Positions 19,378 to 29,422 of a DNA stretch of 64,000 nucleotides are shown here, one piece after another (the first letter of the stretch is position 1; each line of letters opens with the position of its first letter). The DNA is from Streptomyces sp. NBC_01551 (lineage in GTDB: Bacteria; Actinomycetota; Actinomycetes; Streptomycetales; Streptomycetaceae), in contig NZ_JAPEPX010000001.1 of assembly GCF_026339935.1 (NCBI RefSeq), positions 5,359,501-5,423,500 on the forward strand, written 5' to 3'. Under the pieces are notes generated by a model, which saw only the letters and a program-made list of their open reading frames with translations, ran no database searches and was not told the origin of the DNA. The translations under genes and the position numbers were made by a program.

Positions 19378-22300
19378 CTACTCCGCCTCGCCCTCCAGGT
19401 TGCCCTCGGTGTCCAGGTACACCTGGCGCAGGGATTCCAGGATCTGCGGGTCCGGCTTCTCCCACATGCCGCGCGACTCCGCCTCCAGCAGGCGCTCCGC
19501 GATGCCGTGCAGGGCCCAGGGGTTGGCCGCCTCCAGGAAGGCGCGGTTCTCCGGGTCGAGGACGTAGGTCTCCGTCAGCTTGTCGTACATCCAGTCCGCG
19601 ACCACGCCCGTCGTGGCGTCGTAGCCGAACAGGTAGTCCACGGTGGCGGCGAGCTCGAAGGCGCCCTTGTAGCCGTGGCGGCGCATCGCCTCGATCCACT
19701 TCGGGTTGACCACGCGGGCGCGGAAGACGCGGGACGTCTCCTCCACCAGGGTGCGGGTCTTGACCGTCTCCGGGCGGGTGGAGTCGCCGATGTACGCCTC
19801 CGGCGCCGTGCCGCGCAGCGCGCGGACGGTGGCCACCATGCCGCCGTGGTACTGGAAGTAGTCGTCCGAGTCGGCGATGTCGTGCTCGCGGGTGTCCGTG
19901 TTCTTCGCGGCCACCGTGATCCGCTTGTAAGCCGTCTCCATCTCCTCGCGCGCCGCCCGGCCGTCCAGGCCGCGCCCGTACGCGTAACCGCCCCACACCG
20001 TGTACACCTCGGCCAGGTCGGCGTCCGTGCGCCAGTCGCGCGAGTCGATCAGCTGGAGGATGCCCGCGCCGTACGTGCCCGGGCGCGAGCCGAAGATACG
20101 GGTCGTCGCGCGCCGCTCGTCGCCGTGCTCGGCCAGGTCCGCCTGGGCGTGGGCCCGTACGAAGTTCTGCCCGGCCGGCTCCTCCAGCGAGGCGGCGAGC
20201 CGCACGGCGTCGTCCAGCAGGCCGATGACGTGCGGGAACGCGTCACGGAAGAAGCCCGAGATGCGCAGCGTCACATCGATGCGGGGGCGGCCCAGCTCGT
20301 CGAGCGGGATCGGCTCCAGGCCGGTGACGCGGCGCGAGGCCTCGTCCCAGACCGGACGGATGCCGAGCAGGGCCAGCGCCTCGGCGACGTCGTCGCCGGC
20401 GGTGCGCATCGCGCTCGTACCCCACAGGGACAGGCCGACCGAGGGCGGCCACTCGCCGTTGTCCGTGCGGTAGCGGTTCAGCAGCGAGTCCGCCAGCGCC
20501 TGGCCGGTCTCCCACGCGAGGCGGGAGGGGACGGCCTTGGGGTCCACCGAGTAGAAGTTCCGGCCGGTCGGCAGCACGTTGACCAGGCCGCGCAGCGGCG
20601 AGCCGGACGGACCCGCCGGGACGAAGCGGCCGTCGAGGGCGCTCACCACGTGCGTGATCTCGTCGGTGGTGCCGGCCAGCCGCGGGACGACCTCGCGGGC
20701 CGCGAAGTCCAGTACGGCCGCGACGTCCGCCGAGTGCCCGGCGGCGACCGAAGCCACCGCCTCCGGAGCCCAGTTCGCGTCCTCCATCGCCTGGACCAGC
20801 GCGCGCGCCGTCTCCTCCGCCGCGTCGGCGGTGGTACGGGTCGCCGCCGACTCGTCGAGGCCGAGCGCCTCGCGCAGGCCCGGCAGGGCCGTCGTACCGC
20901 CCCAGATCTGACGGGCGCGCAGGATCGCGAGGACCAGGTTGACCCGGGCCTCGCCGGTCGGGGCGCCGCCCAGGACGTGCAGACCGTCGCGGATCTGGGC
21001 GTCCTTGACCTCGCACAGCCAGCCGTCGACGTGCAGCAGGAAGTCGTCGAAGCCCTCGTCGTCCGGGCGCTCTTCGAGACCCAGGTCGTGGTGGAGCTTC
21101 GCGGCCTGGATCAGGGTCCAGATCTGGGCGCGGATGGCCGGCAGCTTCGCCGGGTCCATCGCCGAGATCTGCGCGTACTCGTCCAGGTGCTGCTCCAGGC
21201 GGGCGATGTCGCCGTACGACTCCGCGCGCGCCATCGGCGGCACCAGGTGGTCGACCAGGGTGGCGTGCACGCGGCGCTTGGCCTGCGTGCCCTCGCCCGG
21301 GTCGTTGACCAGGAACGGGTAGATGAGGGGCAGGTCGCCGAGCGCGGCGTCGGGCGCGCAGGCCGCCGACAGGCCGGCGTTCTTGCCCGGCAGCCACTCC
21401 AGGTTGCCGTGCTTGCCCAGGTGGATCATCGCGTCGGCGCCGAAGCCGCCGTCCTCGGCGCGCGCCTGGATCCAGCGGTACGCGGCCAGGTAGTGGTGCG
21501 AGGGCGGCAGGTCCGGGTCGTGGTAGATCGCGATCGGGTTCTCGCCGAAGCCGCGCGGCGGCTGGATCAGGATGAGCAGGTTCCCGCGGCGCAGGGCCGC
21601 GAGGACGATGTCGCCCTCGGGGTTCGCGGAGCGGTCCACGAACATGTTGCCCGGGGCCTCGCCCCAGTGCTGCTCCACGCTTTCGCGCAGCTCGGCGGGG
21701 AGCTCGGCGAACCACCGCTTGTAGTCGGCGGCCGGGATGCGGACCGGGTTGCGGGCCAGCTGCTCCTCGGTCAGCCAGTCCTGGTCGTGGCCGCCCGCCT
21801 CGATCAGGGCGCGGATCAGCTCGTCGCCGTCGCCCGAGACCAGACCGGGGATGTTCTCGACGGGGCCGAAGTCGTAGCCGCCCGCGATGAGGGTGCGCAG
21901 CAGTTCCACGGCGCTGGCCGGGGTGTCGAGACCGACCGCGTTGCCGATGCGGGAGTGCTTCGTCGGGTACGCGGACAGGACGAGCGCGACCTTCTTGTCC
22001 CGGCGCTCGATGTGCCGCAGCCGGGCGTGCCGGACGGCGATCCCCGCGACCCGGGCGGCCCGCTCGGGGTCGGCCACGTAGGCGGGCAGGCCGTCCTCGT
22101 CGAGCTCCTTGAAGGAGAACGGGACGGTGATCAGGCGGCCGTCGAACTCGGGCACGGCGACCTGCGTCGCGGCGTCGAGCGGGGACAGGCCCTCGTCGTT
22201 CTCCTCCCAGGCGCTGCGCGAGCCGGTCAGGCACAGGGCCTGCAGGATCGGCACGCCGAGACCCGCGAGCGCGCCCGCGTCCCAGGACTCGTCGTCGCCG

Positions 22301-22989
22301 CCCGCCGAGGCGGTGGCGGGCTTGGTGCCGCCCGCCGCGAGGACGGTGGTGACGACCGCGTCGGCCGACTCCAGAGCGGCGATCAGCTCCGGCTCGGGGG
22401 CGCGCAGGGAGGACACGTACAGGGGCAGCGCCCGCGCGTCCTTGGCCTCGATCGCGTCGCACAGGGCGTGCACGAAGGAGGTGTTGCCGCTCATCTGGTG
22501 GGCGCGGTAGTACAGCACGGCGATCCGGGGCCCCGTGGTGGTCCCGGGCGTGCGCTCCAGCGGGCCCCAGGTGGGGGCGGCGGCCGGCGGCTCGAAGCCG
22601 TGACCGGTGAGCAGGACGGTGTCCGAGAGGAACCGCGCCAGCTGGTCCAGGTTGGCGGGGCCGCCGTGCGCGAGGTAGCCGTGCGCCTCGGCGGCGATGC
22701 CGATCGGGACGGTGGAGGCCTCCATCAGCTGGGCGTCCGGGGCCTGTTCGCCGGTCAGCACGACCACCGGGCGGGTCTGGTCGGGGGCCAGCAGCAGGTC
22801 GAGGCCCTCCTGCCAGGCGCGGAGGCCGCCGAGGAGGCGTACGACGACCAGGTCGACGCCGTCGAGGAGGCCGGGCAGGTCGTCGAGGGGAAGGCGGGAG
22901 GGGTTCGCGAACCGGTACGGGACGGGGCCGTCCGCGGCGGCGCGGGCGCTGAGCAGATCGGTGTCGGACGTCGACAGCAGCAGGATCAT
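19378..22989 (-). CDS. cobN: Cobaltochelatase subunit CobN
   Basis: A 1203-residue magnesium/cobalt chelatase large subunit. It inserts Co2+ into hydrogenobyrinic acid a,c-diamide in the aerobic cobalamin pathway, acting with AAA-type partners encoded elsewhere. Recognisable family blocks include GNTSFVHALCDAIEAKDARALPLYVSS, ...FMLIQPPRGFG-type (LLILIQPPRGFGENPIAIYHDPDLPPSHHYLA is spread over 21468-21590), MIHLGKHGNLEWLPGK and DSDDYFQYHGGMVATVRAL, with conserved His/Glu residues. It is preceded on its own strand by a cobalamin riboswitch, so its expression should fall when cobalamin is abundant. GAGGAAGG precedes the ATG at 22989. It is divergent from cobG. Confidence 0.96.
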   Translation of the reverse strand: MILLLSTSDTDLLSARAAADGPVPYRFANPSRLPLDDLPGLLDGVDLVVVRLLGGLRAWQEGLDLLLAPDQTRPVVVLTGEQAPDAQLMEASTVPIGIAAEAHGYLAHGGPANLDQLARFLSDTVLLTGHGFEPPAAAPTWGPLERTPGTTTGPRIAVLYYRAHQMSGNTSFVHALCDAIEAKDARALPLYVSSLRAPEPELIAALESADAVVTTVLAAGGTKPATASAGGDDESWDAGALAGLGVPILQALCLTGSRSAWEENDEGLSPLDAATQVAVPEFDGRLITVPFSFKELDEDGLPAYVADPERAARVAGIAVRHARLRHIERRDKKVALVLSAYPTKHSRIGNAVGLDTPASAVELLRTLIAGGYDFGPVENIPGLVSGDGDELIRALIEAGGHDQDWLTEEQLARNPVRIPAADYKRWFAELPAELRESVEQHWGEAPGNMFVDRSANPEGDIVLAALRRGNLLILIQPPRGFGENPIAIYHDPDLPPSHHYLAAYRWIQARAEDGGFGADAMIHLGKHGNLEWLPGKNAGLSAACAPDAALGDLPLIYPFLVNDPGEGTQAKRRVHATLVDHLVPPMARAESYGDIARLEQHLDEYAQISAMDPAKLPAIRAQIWTLIQAAKLHHDLGLEERPDDEGFDDFLLHVDGWLCEVKDAQIRDGLHVLGGAPTGEARVNLVLAILRARQIWGGTTALPGLREALGLDESAATRTTADAAEETARALVQAMEDANWAPEAVASVAAGHSADVAAVLDFAAREVVPRLAGTTDEITHVVSALDGRFVPAGPSGSPLRGLVNVLPTGRNFYSVDPKAVPSRLAWETGQALADSLLNRYRTDNGEWPPSVGLSLWGTSAMRTAGDDVAEALALLGIRPVWDEASRRVTGLEPIPLDELGRPRIDVTLRISGFFRDAFPHVIGLLDDAVRLAASLEEPAGQNFVRAHAQADLAEHGDERRATTRIFGSRPGTYGAGILQLIDSRDWRTDADLAEVYTVWGGYAYGRGLDGRAAREEMETAYKRITVAAKNTDTREHDIADSDDYFQYHGGMVATVRALRGTAPEAYIGDSTRPETVKTRTLVEETSRVFRARVVNPKWIEAMRRHGYKGAFELAATVDYLFGYDATTGVVADWMYDKLTETYVLDPENRAFLEAANPWALHGIAERLLEAESRGMWEKPDPQILESLRQVYLDTEGNLEGEAE

Positions 22990-23044
22990 GCGGCGGCAGG
23001 CCTTCCTCGGGGTTTCCGCGCCCCGGGCAGTGAGGACAGCGGGA

Positions 23045-23182
23045 GTTCCTGACTCACCCGGCCGATTGGCTCCGCAGGGTTCACAGTGGCGGGACCGCGC
23101 CGGAATCGCACCGGGCTTCCTCCCATGTCGCCGTCCTCGGCGATGGCGGACCGAGCGGTCCGCCGCAGGTCATCTTAGGTGC
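23045..23182 (-). promoter_or_regulatory. Cobalamin riboswitch controlling cobN
   Basis: Read on the minus strand, the leader contains the conserved elements in order: GGAAGCCCGGTG, then GATTCCGG, then CGCGGTCCCGCCACTGT (the B12-box-type core at about 23091-23107), GAGCCAATCGGCC, and AGTCAGGAACTCC just before the gene. These are the diagnostic blocks of the adenosylcobalamin riboswitch. The aptamer ends about 55 bases before the cobN start. A CGGGG/CCCCG hairpin close to the ribosome binding site (about 23003-23022) may be the expression platform, sequestering or releasing GAGGAAGG. The outer boundaries are approximate. Confidence 0.92.
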
Positions 23183-23422
23183 CCTGATCGCCGGACGGGA
23201 GTGCGGGCCGCCCGCCGATCGGTGTGCGGTTGCCCGGGCCGGGCGGGAGCGGGCCGGGCGCGGCGGCCGGGGGCGGTGTGCCGCCGTGATCCGGGGGCCG
23301 GGTTGGCGGGGGCGGCGTGGTGCCGTTGTCGGCGGGCGGCCGGGCAGCCGGGCGGGGGTGGGTGCGGGTGTGGCCGGTTCGGGGTGGTGATCGACACAGG
23401 GGGCGGGCGGAGAATCCTGGGT

Positions 23423-24673
23423 ATGCTCGCCGCCATGCCCCAGCCCCCCTCCGCCGCATCGCGGGACGAACCCGTCATACGGGACGGCGGCGACGCATGC
23501 CCGGGCGCGCTCCGGCTGCACGCGGCGGACGACGGGTTCCTCGCGCGGGTCCGGATCCCGGGCGGGCTCCTCGGCCCGGCCCAGGCCGCCGCACTCGCGG
23601 ACGCCGCCGACCGGTACGGCGACGGGCACCTGGAACTCACCTCGCGCGGCAACGTCCAGCTCCGCGGCCTCGCCGACGGCTGCGGCGCCGGGCTCGCCGA
23701 ACTCCTCGACGCCGCCGGACTGCTGCCCGCGCCCTCGCACGAGCGGGTCCGCAACATCGTCGCGAGCCCCCTCGGGGACCCGGCCCCGGTGCGCGCCCTG
23801 GACCGGCTGCTCTGCGCCGACCCGGAGGCCACCGCGCTCTCCGGGCGGTTCCTGTTCGCCGTCGACGACGGGCGCGGTGACGTGGCCGCCCTCGACCCCG
23901 ACGTGACCCTGCTCGGGCAGCCGGGCGGGCGGGCGCTGGTCCGGCTCGGCGCGGCGGCCGACGCCGTCGAGGTGGCCGCCGCCGACGGCCCCGGGGCGGC
24001 CCTGGAGGCCGCGCGCCACTTTCTCGCCGCCGCGGCCGCCGCCGGCACCCGGGCCTGGCGGGTCGCCGAGCTGCCCGCCGAACACGCCCTGGACACCGGG
24101 GAGTTCATCGCGCGGCTGACCGGCCGTGGCATTGCCGCCCGGTACGTCCCGGACGCGCCGCGCCCGTACGCCGACCCGCCCGCGCCCGGGCCGCACGGCG
24201 ACGCGCTGTGCGTGTTGATCCCGCTCGGGCGGCTCGCCACCGCGCAGTGGCGGGAGCTGCCGGGCGAGCTTCGGGTCACGCCGTGGCGCAGCGTGGTGGT
24301 CGCGGACCTCGGCGCCGCCGCCGGGCTGGGCCGCGCCGGGCTCGTCACCTCGCCCGGCAGCGCCTGGGAGGCCGTCACCGCCTGCACCGGGCGGCCCGGC
24401 TGCGCGAAGGCCCTCGCGGACGTACGCGCCGACGCGCGAGCCGTCGTGGAGCGGGCGCGCGGGCCGCTGCCGGTGCACTGGTCCGGCTGCGAGCGCCGGT
24501 GCGGGCATCCTCGCGGCACGGACTGGGTGGACGCCGTAGCCACCGCCACCGGATACCGACTCACCGCGCCCGGACGGCCCGTACCGCGGCACGTCAGCGC
24601 CCCCGACCTTGGCGCGGCCCTGCTGGACGCGCGCAACACCCCCCGAATTTCCGAAGACGCAGTGAAGAAATGA
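23423..24673 (+). CDS. cobG: Precorrin-3B synthase CobG
   Basis: A protein of 416 residues from ATG 23423; ATG 23435 is an alternative start. It has the nitrite/sulfite-reductase fold with ferredoxin-like halves. [12 protein letters not shown] is the family signature and the 4Fe-4S cysteines are in CTGRPGC and, further on, CERRCGHP. CobG uses oxygen to make the C20-hydroxy gamma-lactone precorrin-3B, so its presence marks the aerobic cobalamin route. It overlaps cobH by an ATGA (24670-24673). No riboswitch is recognisable on its own strand in the 240 bases upstream; it may be read from a promoter between the cobN riboswitch and 23423. Confidence 0.93.
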   Translation: MLAAMPQPPSAASRDEPVIRDGGDACPGALRLHAADDGFLARVRIPGGLLGPAQAAALADAADRYGDGHLELTSRGNVQLRGLADGCGAGLAELLDAAGLLPAPSHERVRNIVASPLGDPAPVRALDRLLCADPEATALSGRFLFAVDDGRGDVAALDPDVTLLGQPGGRALVRLGAAADAVEVAAADGPGAALEAARHFLAAAAAAGTRAWRVAELPAEHALDTGEFIARLTGRGIAARYVPDAPRPYADPPAPGPHGDALCVLIPLGRLATAQWRELPGELRVTPWRSVVVADLGAAAGLGRAGLVTSPGSAWEAVTACTGRPGCAKALADVRADARAVVERARGPLPVHWSGCERRCGHPRGTDWVDAVATATGYRLTAPGRPVPRHVSAPDLGAALLDARNTPRISEDAVKK

Positions 24674-25317
24674 GCGAGTACACCGTGTTCGAGTACGAGA
24701 AGGACGGCGCCGCGATCTACCGCCAGTCCTTTGCCACGATCCGCGCCGAGGCGGACCTCTCCGGGCTGCCCGCCTCCGTCGCCCAGGTCGCGGTGCGCAT
24801 GATTCACGCCTGCGGGATGACGGACCTGACGAAGGACCTCGGCTACACGCCGGACGTCGTGCTGCGGGCCCGCGCCGCCCTGACCGCCGGCGCGCCGATC
24901 CTGTGCGACGTCCAGATGGTCGCCAGCGGCGTCACCCGCAAGCGGCTGCCCGCCGACAACGAGGTGATCTGCACCCTCTCCGACCCGGCCGTGCCGGAAC
25001 TCGCCGCGAAGATGGGGACGACGCGCAGCGCCGCCGCCCTCGAAGTGTGGCGCGACCGGGGCCTGCTGGAGGGCTCGGTGATCGCCGTCGGCAACGCGCC
25101 GACCGCGCTGTTCCGGCTGCTGGAGATGATCGAGGAGGGCGCCCCGCGCCCCGCCGCCGTCATCGGCGTCCCCGTCGGTTTCATCGGCGCCGCCGAGTCC
25201 AAGGACGCCCTCGCCGAACACGCGTCGGGCCTCGACCACTTGATCGTGCGCGGTCGGCGCGGCGGCAGCGCCATGGCCGCCGCCGCCGTCAACGCGATCG
25301 CGAGCGTGGCCGAATGA
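24670..25317 (+). CDS. cobH: Precorrin-8X methylmutase CobH
   Basis: A 215-residue protein of normal length. [11 protein letters not shown] carries the catalytic His (residue 46 here), which protonates ring C during the C11-to-C12 methyl shift that gives hydrogenobyrinic acid. Other family motifs are [28 protein letters not shown] and [18 protein letters not shown]. It is the middle gene of cobG-cobH-cobIJ, with 4-base overlaps on both sides (ATGA at 24670 and 25314), so the three are translationally coupled. Confidence 0.95.
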   Translation: MSEYTVFEYEKDGAAIYRQSFATIRAEADLSGLPASVAQVAVRMIHACGMTDLTKDLGYTPDVVLRARAALTAGAPILCDVQMVASGVTRKRLPADNEVICTLSDPAVPELAAKMGTTRSAAALEVWRDRGLLEGSVIAVGNAPTALFRLLEMIEEGAPRPAAVIGVPVGFIGAAESKDALAEHASGLDHLIVRGRRGGSAMAAAAVNAIASVAE

Positions 25318-26801
25318 GCGCCGGACGCCTGTACGGGGTCGGGCTCGGCCCCGGCGACCCGTCCCTGATGACGCTGCGGGCCGTCGAGGTCATCGCCGAG
25401 GCGGATGTCGTCGCGTACCACAGCGCCCGCCACGGCCGCTCGATCGCCCGCTCCATCGCGGCGAAGCACCTGCGCGCCGACCACATCGAGGAACCGCTGG
25501 TCTACCCGGTCACCACCGAGACCACCGACCACCCCGGCGGCTACCAGGGGGCGATGGAGGAGTTCTACGAGGCCTGCGCCGCCCGTCTCGCCGCCCACCT
25601 GGACGCCGGCCGGACCGTCGCCGTCCTCGCGGAGGGCGACCCGCTCTTCTACGGCTCGTACATGCACATGCACAAGCGGCTCGCCGACCGGTACGAGGCC
25701 GAGGTCATCCCCGGCGTCACCTCGGTCAGCGCCGCCGCCGCCCGGCTCGGGACCCCGCTGGTGGAGGGCGAGGAGGTGCTGACCATCCTGCCCGGCACCC
25801 TGCCGGAGGCGGAGCTCACCGCCCGCCTCGCCGCCACCGACTCGGCCGTCGTGATGAAGCTCGGCCGCACCTTCCCCGCCGTGCGGCGGGCCATGGAGGA
25901 CAGCGGCCGCCTCGCCGAGGCCCGCTACGTGGAGCGCGCGACGATGGAGGGCGAGCGGACCGGGATCCTCGCCGACACCGACGCCGAGTCCGTCCCGTAC
26001 TTCGCCGTCGCCGTGGTCCCCAGCCGGATCGGCAACCCGGGCAGCGTGCCGTCCGGGCCCGGCGAGGTCGTCGTCGTCGGCACCGGCCCGGCCGGGCCGC
26101 TGTGGCTGACCCCCGAGACCCGGCGGGCGCTGGCCGACGCCGAGGTGCTCGTCGGGTACACGACGTACCTGGACCGGGTGCCCGTGAAGCCGGGCCAGAT
26201 CCGGCACGGCTCCGACAACAAGGTGGAGTCGGAACGCGCCGAGTTCGCCCTCGACCTCGCCCGGCGCGGCAAGCGCGTCGCCGTGGTCTCCGGCGGAGAC
26301 CCCGGCGTCTTCGCCATGGCGACCGCGGTCCTGGAGGTCGCGGGGCAGCCGGAGTACAAGGACGTGCCGGTACGGGTCCTGCCGGGCGTCACCGCCGCCA
26401 ACGCGGCCGCTGCCGCGGCCGGCGCGCCGCTCGGCCACGACTACGCCACCATCTCCCTGTCCGACCGGCTCAAGCCCTGGGAGGTCATCGCGGAGCGGCT
26501 GCGCGCGGCCGCCGCGGCCGACCTGGTCCTCGCCCTGTACAACCCGGGCTCCCGCAGCCGCACCTGGCAGGTCGCCCAGGCCAAGGAACTCCTGCTGGAG
26601 CTGCGCTCCCCGCAGACCCCGGTGGTCGTCGCCCGCGACGTGGGCGGCCCGCAGCAGTCGGTCCGCGTCCTCCCGCTCGGCGAACTGGAGCCGTCCGAGG
26701 TGGACATGCGCACCATCCTGCTGATCGGCTCCTCGCAGACCCAGGTCACCGAGCGCCCCGACGGCACCCGCCTGACCTGGACCCCGCGCCGTTACCCGTG
26801 A
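25314..26801 (+). CDS. cobIJ: CobIJ fusion: precorrin-2 C20- and precorrin-3B C17-methyltransferases
   Basis: A 495-residue fusion of two SAM-dependent tetrapyrrole methylases. The N-terminal domain (1 to about 235) is Cob[21 protein letters not shown] and [21 protein letters not shown]. The C-terminal domain (about 245-495) is Cob[42 protein letters not shown] and [34 protein letters not shown] (spanning 26374-26472). Fusions of these two steps, which flank the CobG reaction, are known in actinobacteria. Start ATG 25314 overlaps the cobH stop. Confidence 0.95.
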   Translation: MSAGRLYGVGLGPGDPSLMTLRAVEVIAEADVVAYHSARHGRSIARSIAAKHLRADHIEEPLVYPVTTETTDHPGGYQGAMEEFYEACAARLAAHLDAGRTVAVLAEGDPLFYGSYMHMHKRLADRYEAEVIPGVTSVSAAAARLGTPLVEGEEVLTILPGTLPEAELTARLAATDSAVVMKLGRTFPAVRRAMEDSGRLAEARYVERATMEGERTGILADTDAESVPYFAVAVVPSRIGNPGSVPSGPGEVVVVGTGPAGPLWLTPETRRALADAEVLVGYTTYLDRVPVKPGQIRHGSDNKVESERAEFALDLARRGKRVAVVSGGDPGVFAMATAVLEVAGQPEYKDVPVRVLPGVTAANAAAAAAGAPLGHDYATISLSDRLKPWEVIAERLRAAAAADLVLALYNPGSRSRTWQVAQAKELLLELRSPQTPVVVARDVGGPQQSVRVLPLGELEPSEVDMRTILLIGSSQTQVTERPDGTRLTWTPRRYP

Positions 26802-26885
26802 CGGCGCCGGCAGTCTGAGACCCCGAGGGTCCGGGGCGGCCGAACACCGTCCCGGGCCTTCAGGCCGCACGGGGCAAGGCGCGGT

Positions 26886-28034
26886 TCAGCGGCACAGGGC
26901 CGTGTCCACGACCTTCTCGACCCGCCGCGTGGCGGCCAGGTCGGTCGGGACGGTGGTCACCGCGACACTGGCGGCGCGGCCGTCGTCGGTGACGCCGCCC
27001 CGGGTCTCGTACCCGGCGATGTCACCGCCGTGGCCCCAGTAGACCCCGCCGCACGACAGCGGCCTGCTCATGAGCCCCAGTCCGTAGCCGGCGCCGGTGT
27101 CCCCGACGGGGACGGTGGTGCGCATCTGCGCGAGCTGGGCCGGCGGGAGCAGGCGGCCGCCGAGGAGCGCGGCGAAGAACTGGTTGACGTCGGAATTGGT
27201 GGAGATCATCTGGCCCGCCGCCCAGCCCGCCGACGGGTCGATTTCCGTGAAGTCGCGCAGCGGCGCGTCCGCCGTGTCCCTCTGGTAGCCCCGGGGATGG
27301 GTTTCTCGGATGGTCCGGTCACCGGGGGCGGGGAAATAGGTGTGGCGCAGCCCGAGGCGTTTGACGATGCGCCGCTCCACTTCCTCGGCGAGGGGGCGGC
27401 CGGTGACCTTCTGGACGATCAGGCCCGCCACCACGTAGTTCGTGTTGCTGTAGGCCCATTTCTCGCCGGGGGCGAAGTCGGCCTTGTGCTTCAGCGCGAT
27501 GTCGAGGAGATCGCGGGGTTCGAAGTACCGGCTGCGGAGCGTGTCGTCGGGGATGTCCGCCCCGTAGTCGGGCACTCCGCTGGTGTGCTGGAGGAGCTGA
27601 CGGACGGTGATGTGGCTCCCGTCGATCCCTTCCCCGCGCAGGAGGCCCGGCAGGTAGTCGTCGACCATGCCGTCGAGGTCGATCTTCCCCTCACCGACCA
27701 GTTGCAGCACGACCACCGCGGTGAAGGTCTTGGTGTTGCTCCCGATCCGCACCTGACCGTCCGCGGGCACCTTCGCGCCGGTGGCCAGGTCGCCGACCCC
27801 CGCGGTGTAGGTACGGGTGCGGCCCTCGCGGTCCTTGACGCTCGCCAGCGCGCCGGGCAGGCCATCGGTGCGCACCAGCGCGTCCAGGCCCTGCTGGACG
27901 CCGTCCGGTTTGGCGGCGGCGAACGCGGAGGGCGGGGCCAGGGCGCCCGTCGCCATGACGGCGAGGGCCACCGCCGCCACGGCCGCGGCGGCTCGCCCGG
28001 AACGACGCGGCCTTGGGGATGCCTGCTCACGCAT
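26886..28034 (-). CDS. Secreted serine hydrolase, beta-lactamase class C / D-alanyl-D-alanine carboxypeptidase family
   Basis: A 382-residue protein with a signal peptide (about 1-38, AAAVAAVALAVMATGALAPPSAFA). The active-site serine is in the SxxK motif SNTK (RIGSNTKTFTA), the tyrosine motif is YSN (KWAYSNTNY), and the third motif is HGG in YWGHGGDIAGYETRGG. Such enzymes act on peptidoglycan stem peptides or D-amino-acid esters/amides outside the cell. A CAGGAGTT ribosome binding site precedes ATG 28034. It is divergent from a two-component system with a perfect 18-bp palindrome between them, suggesting that system may regulate it. Confidence 0.92.
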   Translation of the reverse strand: MREQASPRPRRSGRAAAAVAAVALAVMATGALAPPSAFAAAKPDGVQQGLDALVRTDGLPGALASVKDREGRTRTYTAGVGDLATGAKVPADGQVRIGSNTKTFTAVVVLQLVGEGKIDLDGMVDDYLPGLLRGEGIDGSHITVRQLLQHTSGVPDYGADIPDDTLRSRYFEPRDLLDIALKHKADFAPGEKWAYSNTNYVVAGLIVQKVTGRPLAEEVERRIVKRLGLRHTYFPAPGDRTIRETHPRGYQRDTADAPLRDFTEIDPSAGWAAGQMISTNSDVNQFFAALLGGRLLPPAQLAQMRTTVPVGDTGAGYGLGLMSRPLSCGGVYWGHGGDIAGYETRGGVTDDGRAASVAVTTVPTDLAATRRVEKVVDTALCR

Positions 28035-28147
28035 GGGTCAACTCCTGTGGAATCGTGGGGAATCCGGCGGCGGTAGCGCCGCCGTTCAGGGCTCGATCCT
28101 GGCTCGCGGGGGCACGGACGCGCATCGCGGGAAGGCGGGAGGAAACG

Positions 28148-28165
28148 CTCCCCCGATCGGGGGAG
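28148..28165. promoter_or_regulatory. Perfect 18-bp palindrome, candidate response-regulator operator
   Basis: CTCCCCCGATCGGGGGAG is fully self-complementary. It lies 37 bases upstream of the sensor kinase start and 114 bases upstream of the divergent serine hydrolase start. This is a typical location for a NarL/LuxR-family response-regulator site. The binding protein is inferred. Confidence 0.55.
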
Positions 28166-28201
28166 GTCACCCGTGTGGCGCCCGGTCATACTGGGCTGAT
28201 C

Positions 28202-29422
28202 ATGATCAAGGGAATCCGGCCGCTGCTGCGCGGCTCCACGTATGCCGGTGCGCTGTTCGCGTACGGCGGGGCACTGGCGAGCCTTCCGCTGCTGCTTTTC
28301 GCGCTGCTGCCGACGCTGGGGCTGCGTTCCGCTCCCGAGGGCGTGCAGATCGGCGCGGTCCTGCTCGTCTGGGCGGTACTGATCGGCCTGGCCGGACTGG
28401 CCCGCACCACGCGGCGGGTGCTGATCGCGTCCGCCCGACGAATGCTGAGGGTGCCGCTGCCGGATCCGGCGGCCGCACGCCCGTCCGGCACCGGCCGTTG
28501 GCGCACCCCCCTGTGGCTGCTGCTGCACGTGGCCCTGGGGTGGGCGGGAGCGCTGGTCAGCGGTGTGCTGTTCCTCATGGGCCTGACCCTTCCGGGGGGT
28601 TGGCTCGGCGCCGAGGCGGAGCTGTCGCTGTTCGGCTGGTCCGCGCGGTCGGTGGGCGGCTGGGGGAGCTGGGTGGTGGCGCTCGGCTGCGTACTGCTGG
28701 GGGCGGCCGCGTGCGCTGCGGTGACGAGCGCCCTGCGGTGGCTGGCGCCGAGGCTGCTGGGGCCGTCCTCGGCCGAGCGGCTCGCGCTGGCGGCCGAGCG
28801 CGAACGGCACCTGGCCGAACGCAACCGGCTCGCCCGCGAGTTGCACGACTCGATCGGGCACACGCTGACGGCGACCACGATCCAGGCCGCGGTGGCGGGC
28901 GAGGTGCTCTCCGCCGACCCGGTGGCGGCGCGCGCCGCCCTGCGCAGCATCGAGGAGTCCGCCCGGGCCGCGCTGGAGGACCTGGACTACGTGCTGGGCG
29001 TGCTGCGCGAGGAGACGGCGCAGACGGCGCCGACCCGCACCCTGGCCGACCTGCCCGAGCTGCTGGAGCGGTTGCGGCACGCGGGCGCGGTGGTGGAGCC
29101 GGAGCTCTCGGGAGACCTCGCGCAGGTGCGGGGGACGCTGTCCCGGGCGGCGTACCGGATCGTGCAGGAGGGGCTGACGAACGCGCTGCGGCACGGGGCG
29201 GGCGGCCCGGTCGGGGTCCGGGTGGCCGTCACCTCGGACGGCCTGGAACTCGGCGTCGTCAACCGGACCGGAGCCGGCCCGGGCGCCTTTCCGTCCTCCG
29301 GGCACGGCCTGCGCGGACTGGCCGAGCGCGTACGGCTGCTGCACGGTGAGATCCACGCCGGCCCGGACGGGCCGGGGCACTGGCGGCTGGCCGTCCGCCT
29401 CCCCGTACGGCGGCCGGCATGA
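28202..29422 (+). CDS. Two-component sensor histidine kinase (NarL/DesK type)
   Basis: A 406-residue membrane kinase. Four hydrophobic segments occupy the N-terminal 190 residues (for example AYGGALASLPLLLFALLPTLGL and WLLLHVALGWAGALVSGVLFLMGL). The HisKA_3 dimerisation helix follows with the phospho-accepting His in RLARELHDSIGHTL. The C-terminal HATPase has a shortened G box (SGHGLRGLAERVRLLHGEI). The sensing domain is only membrane helices, so the signal may be in the membrane or cell envelope. It overlaps the response regulator gene by ATGA (29419). Confidence 0.93.
   Translation: MIKGIRPLLRGSTYAGALFAYGGALASLPLLLFALLPTLGLRSAPEGVQIGAVLLVWAVLIGLAGLARTTRRVLIASARRMLRVPLPDPAAARPSGTGRWRTPLWLLLHVALGWAGALVSGVLFLMGLTLPGGWLGAEAELSLFGWSARSVGGWGSWVVALGCVLLGAAACAAVTSALRWLAPRLLGPSSAERLALAAERERHLAERNRLARELHDSIGHTLTATTIQAAVAGEVLSADPVAARAALRSIEESARAALEDLDYVLGVLREETAQTAPTRTLADLPELLERLRHAGAVVEPELSGDLAQVRGTLSRAAYRIVQEGLTNALRHGAGGPVGVRVAVTSDGLELGVVNRTGAGPGAFPSSGHGLRGLAERVRLLHGEIHAGPDGPGHWRLAVRLPVRRPA

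Noticed and set aside
19507..23052. A 1181-codon plus-strand open frame opposite cobN
   Set aside because: It is a shadow of cobN and even crosses the cobalamin riboswitch; the translation is Arg/Val/Gly-rich with no domain.
23183..23422. Possible second cobalamin riboswitch for cobG
   Set aside because: No GCCACTG-type box or AGTCAGGA block was found on the plus strand; only GC-rich sequence.
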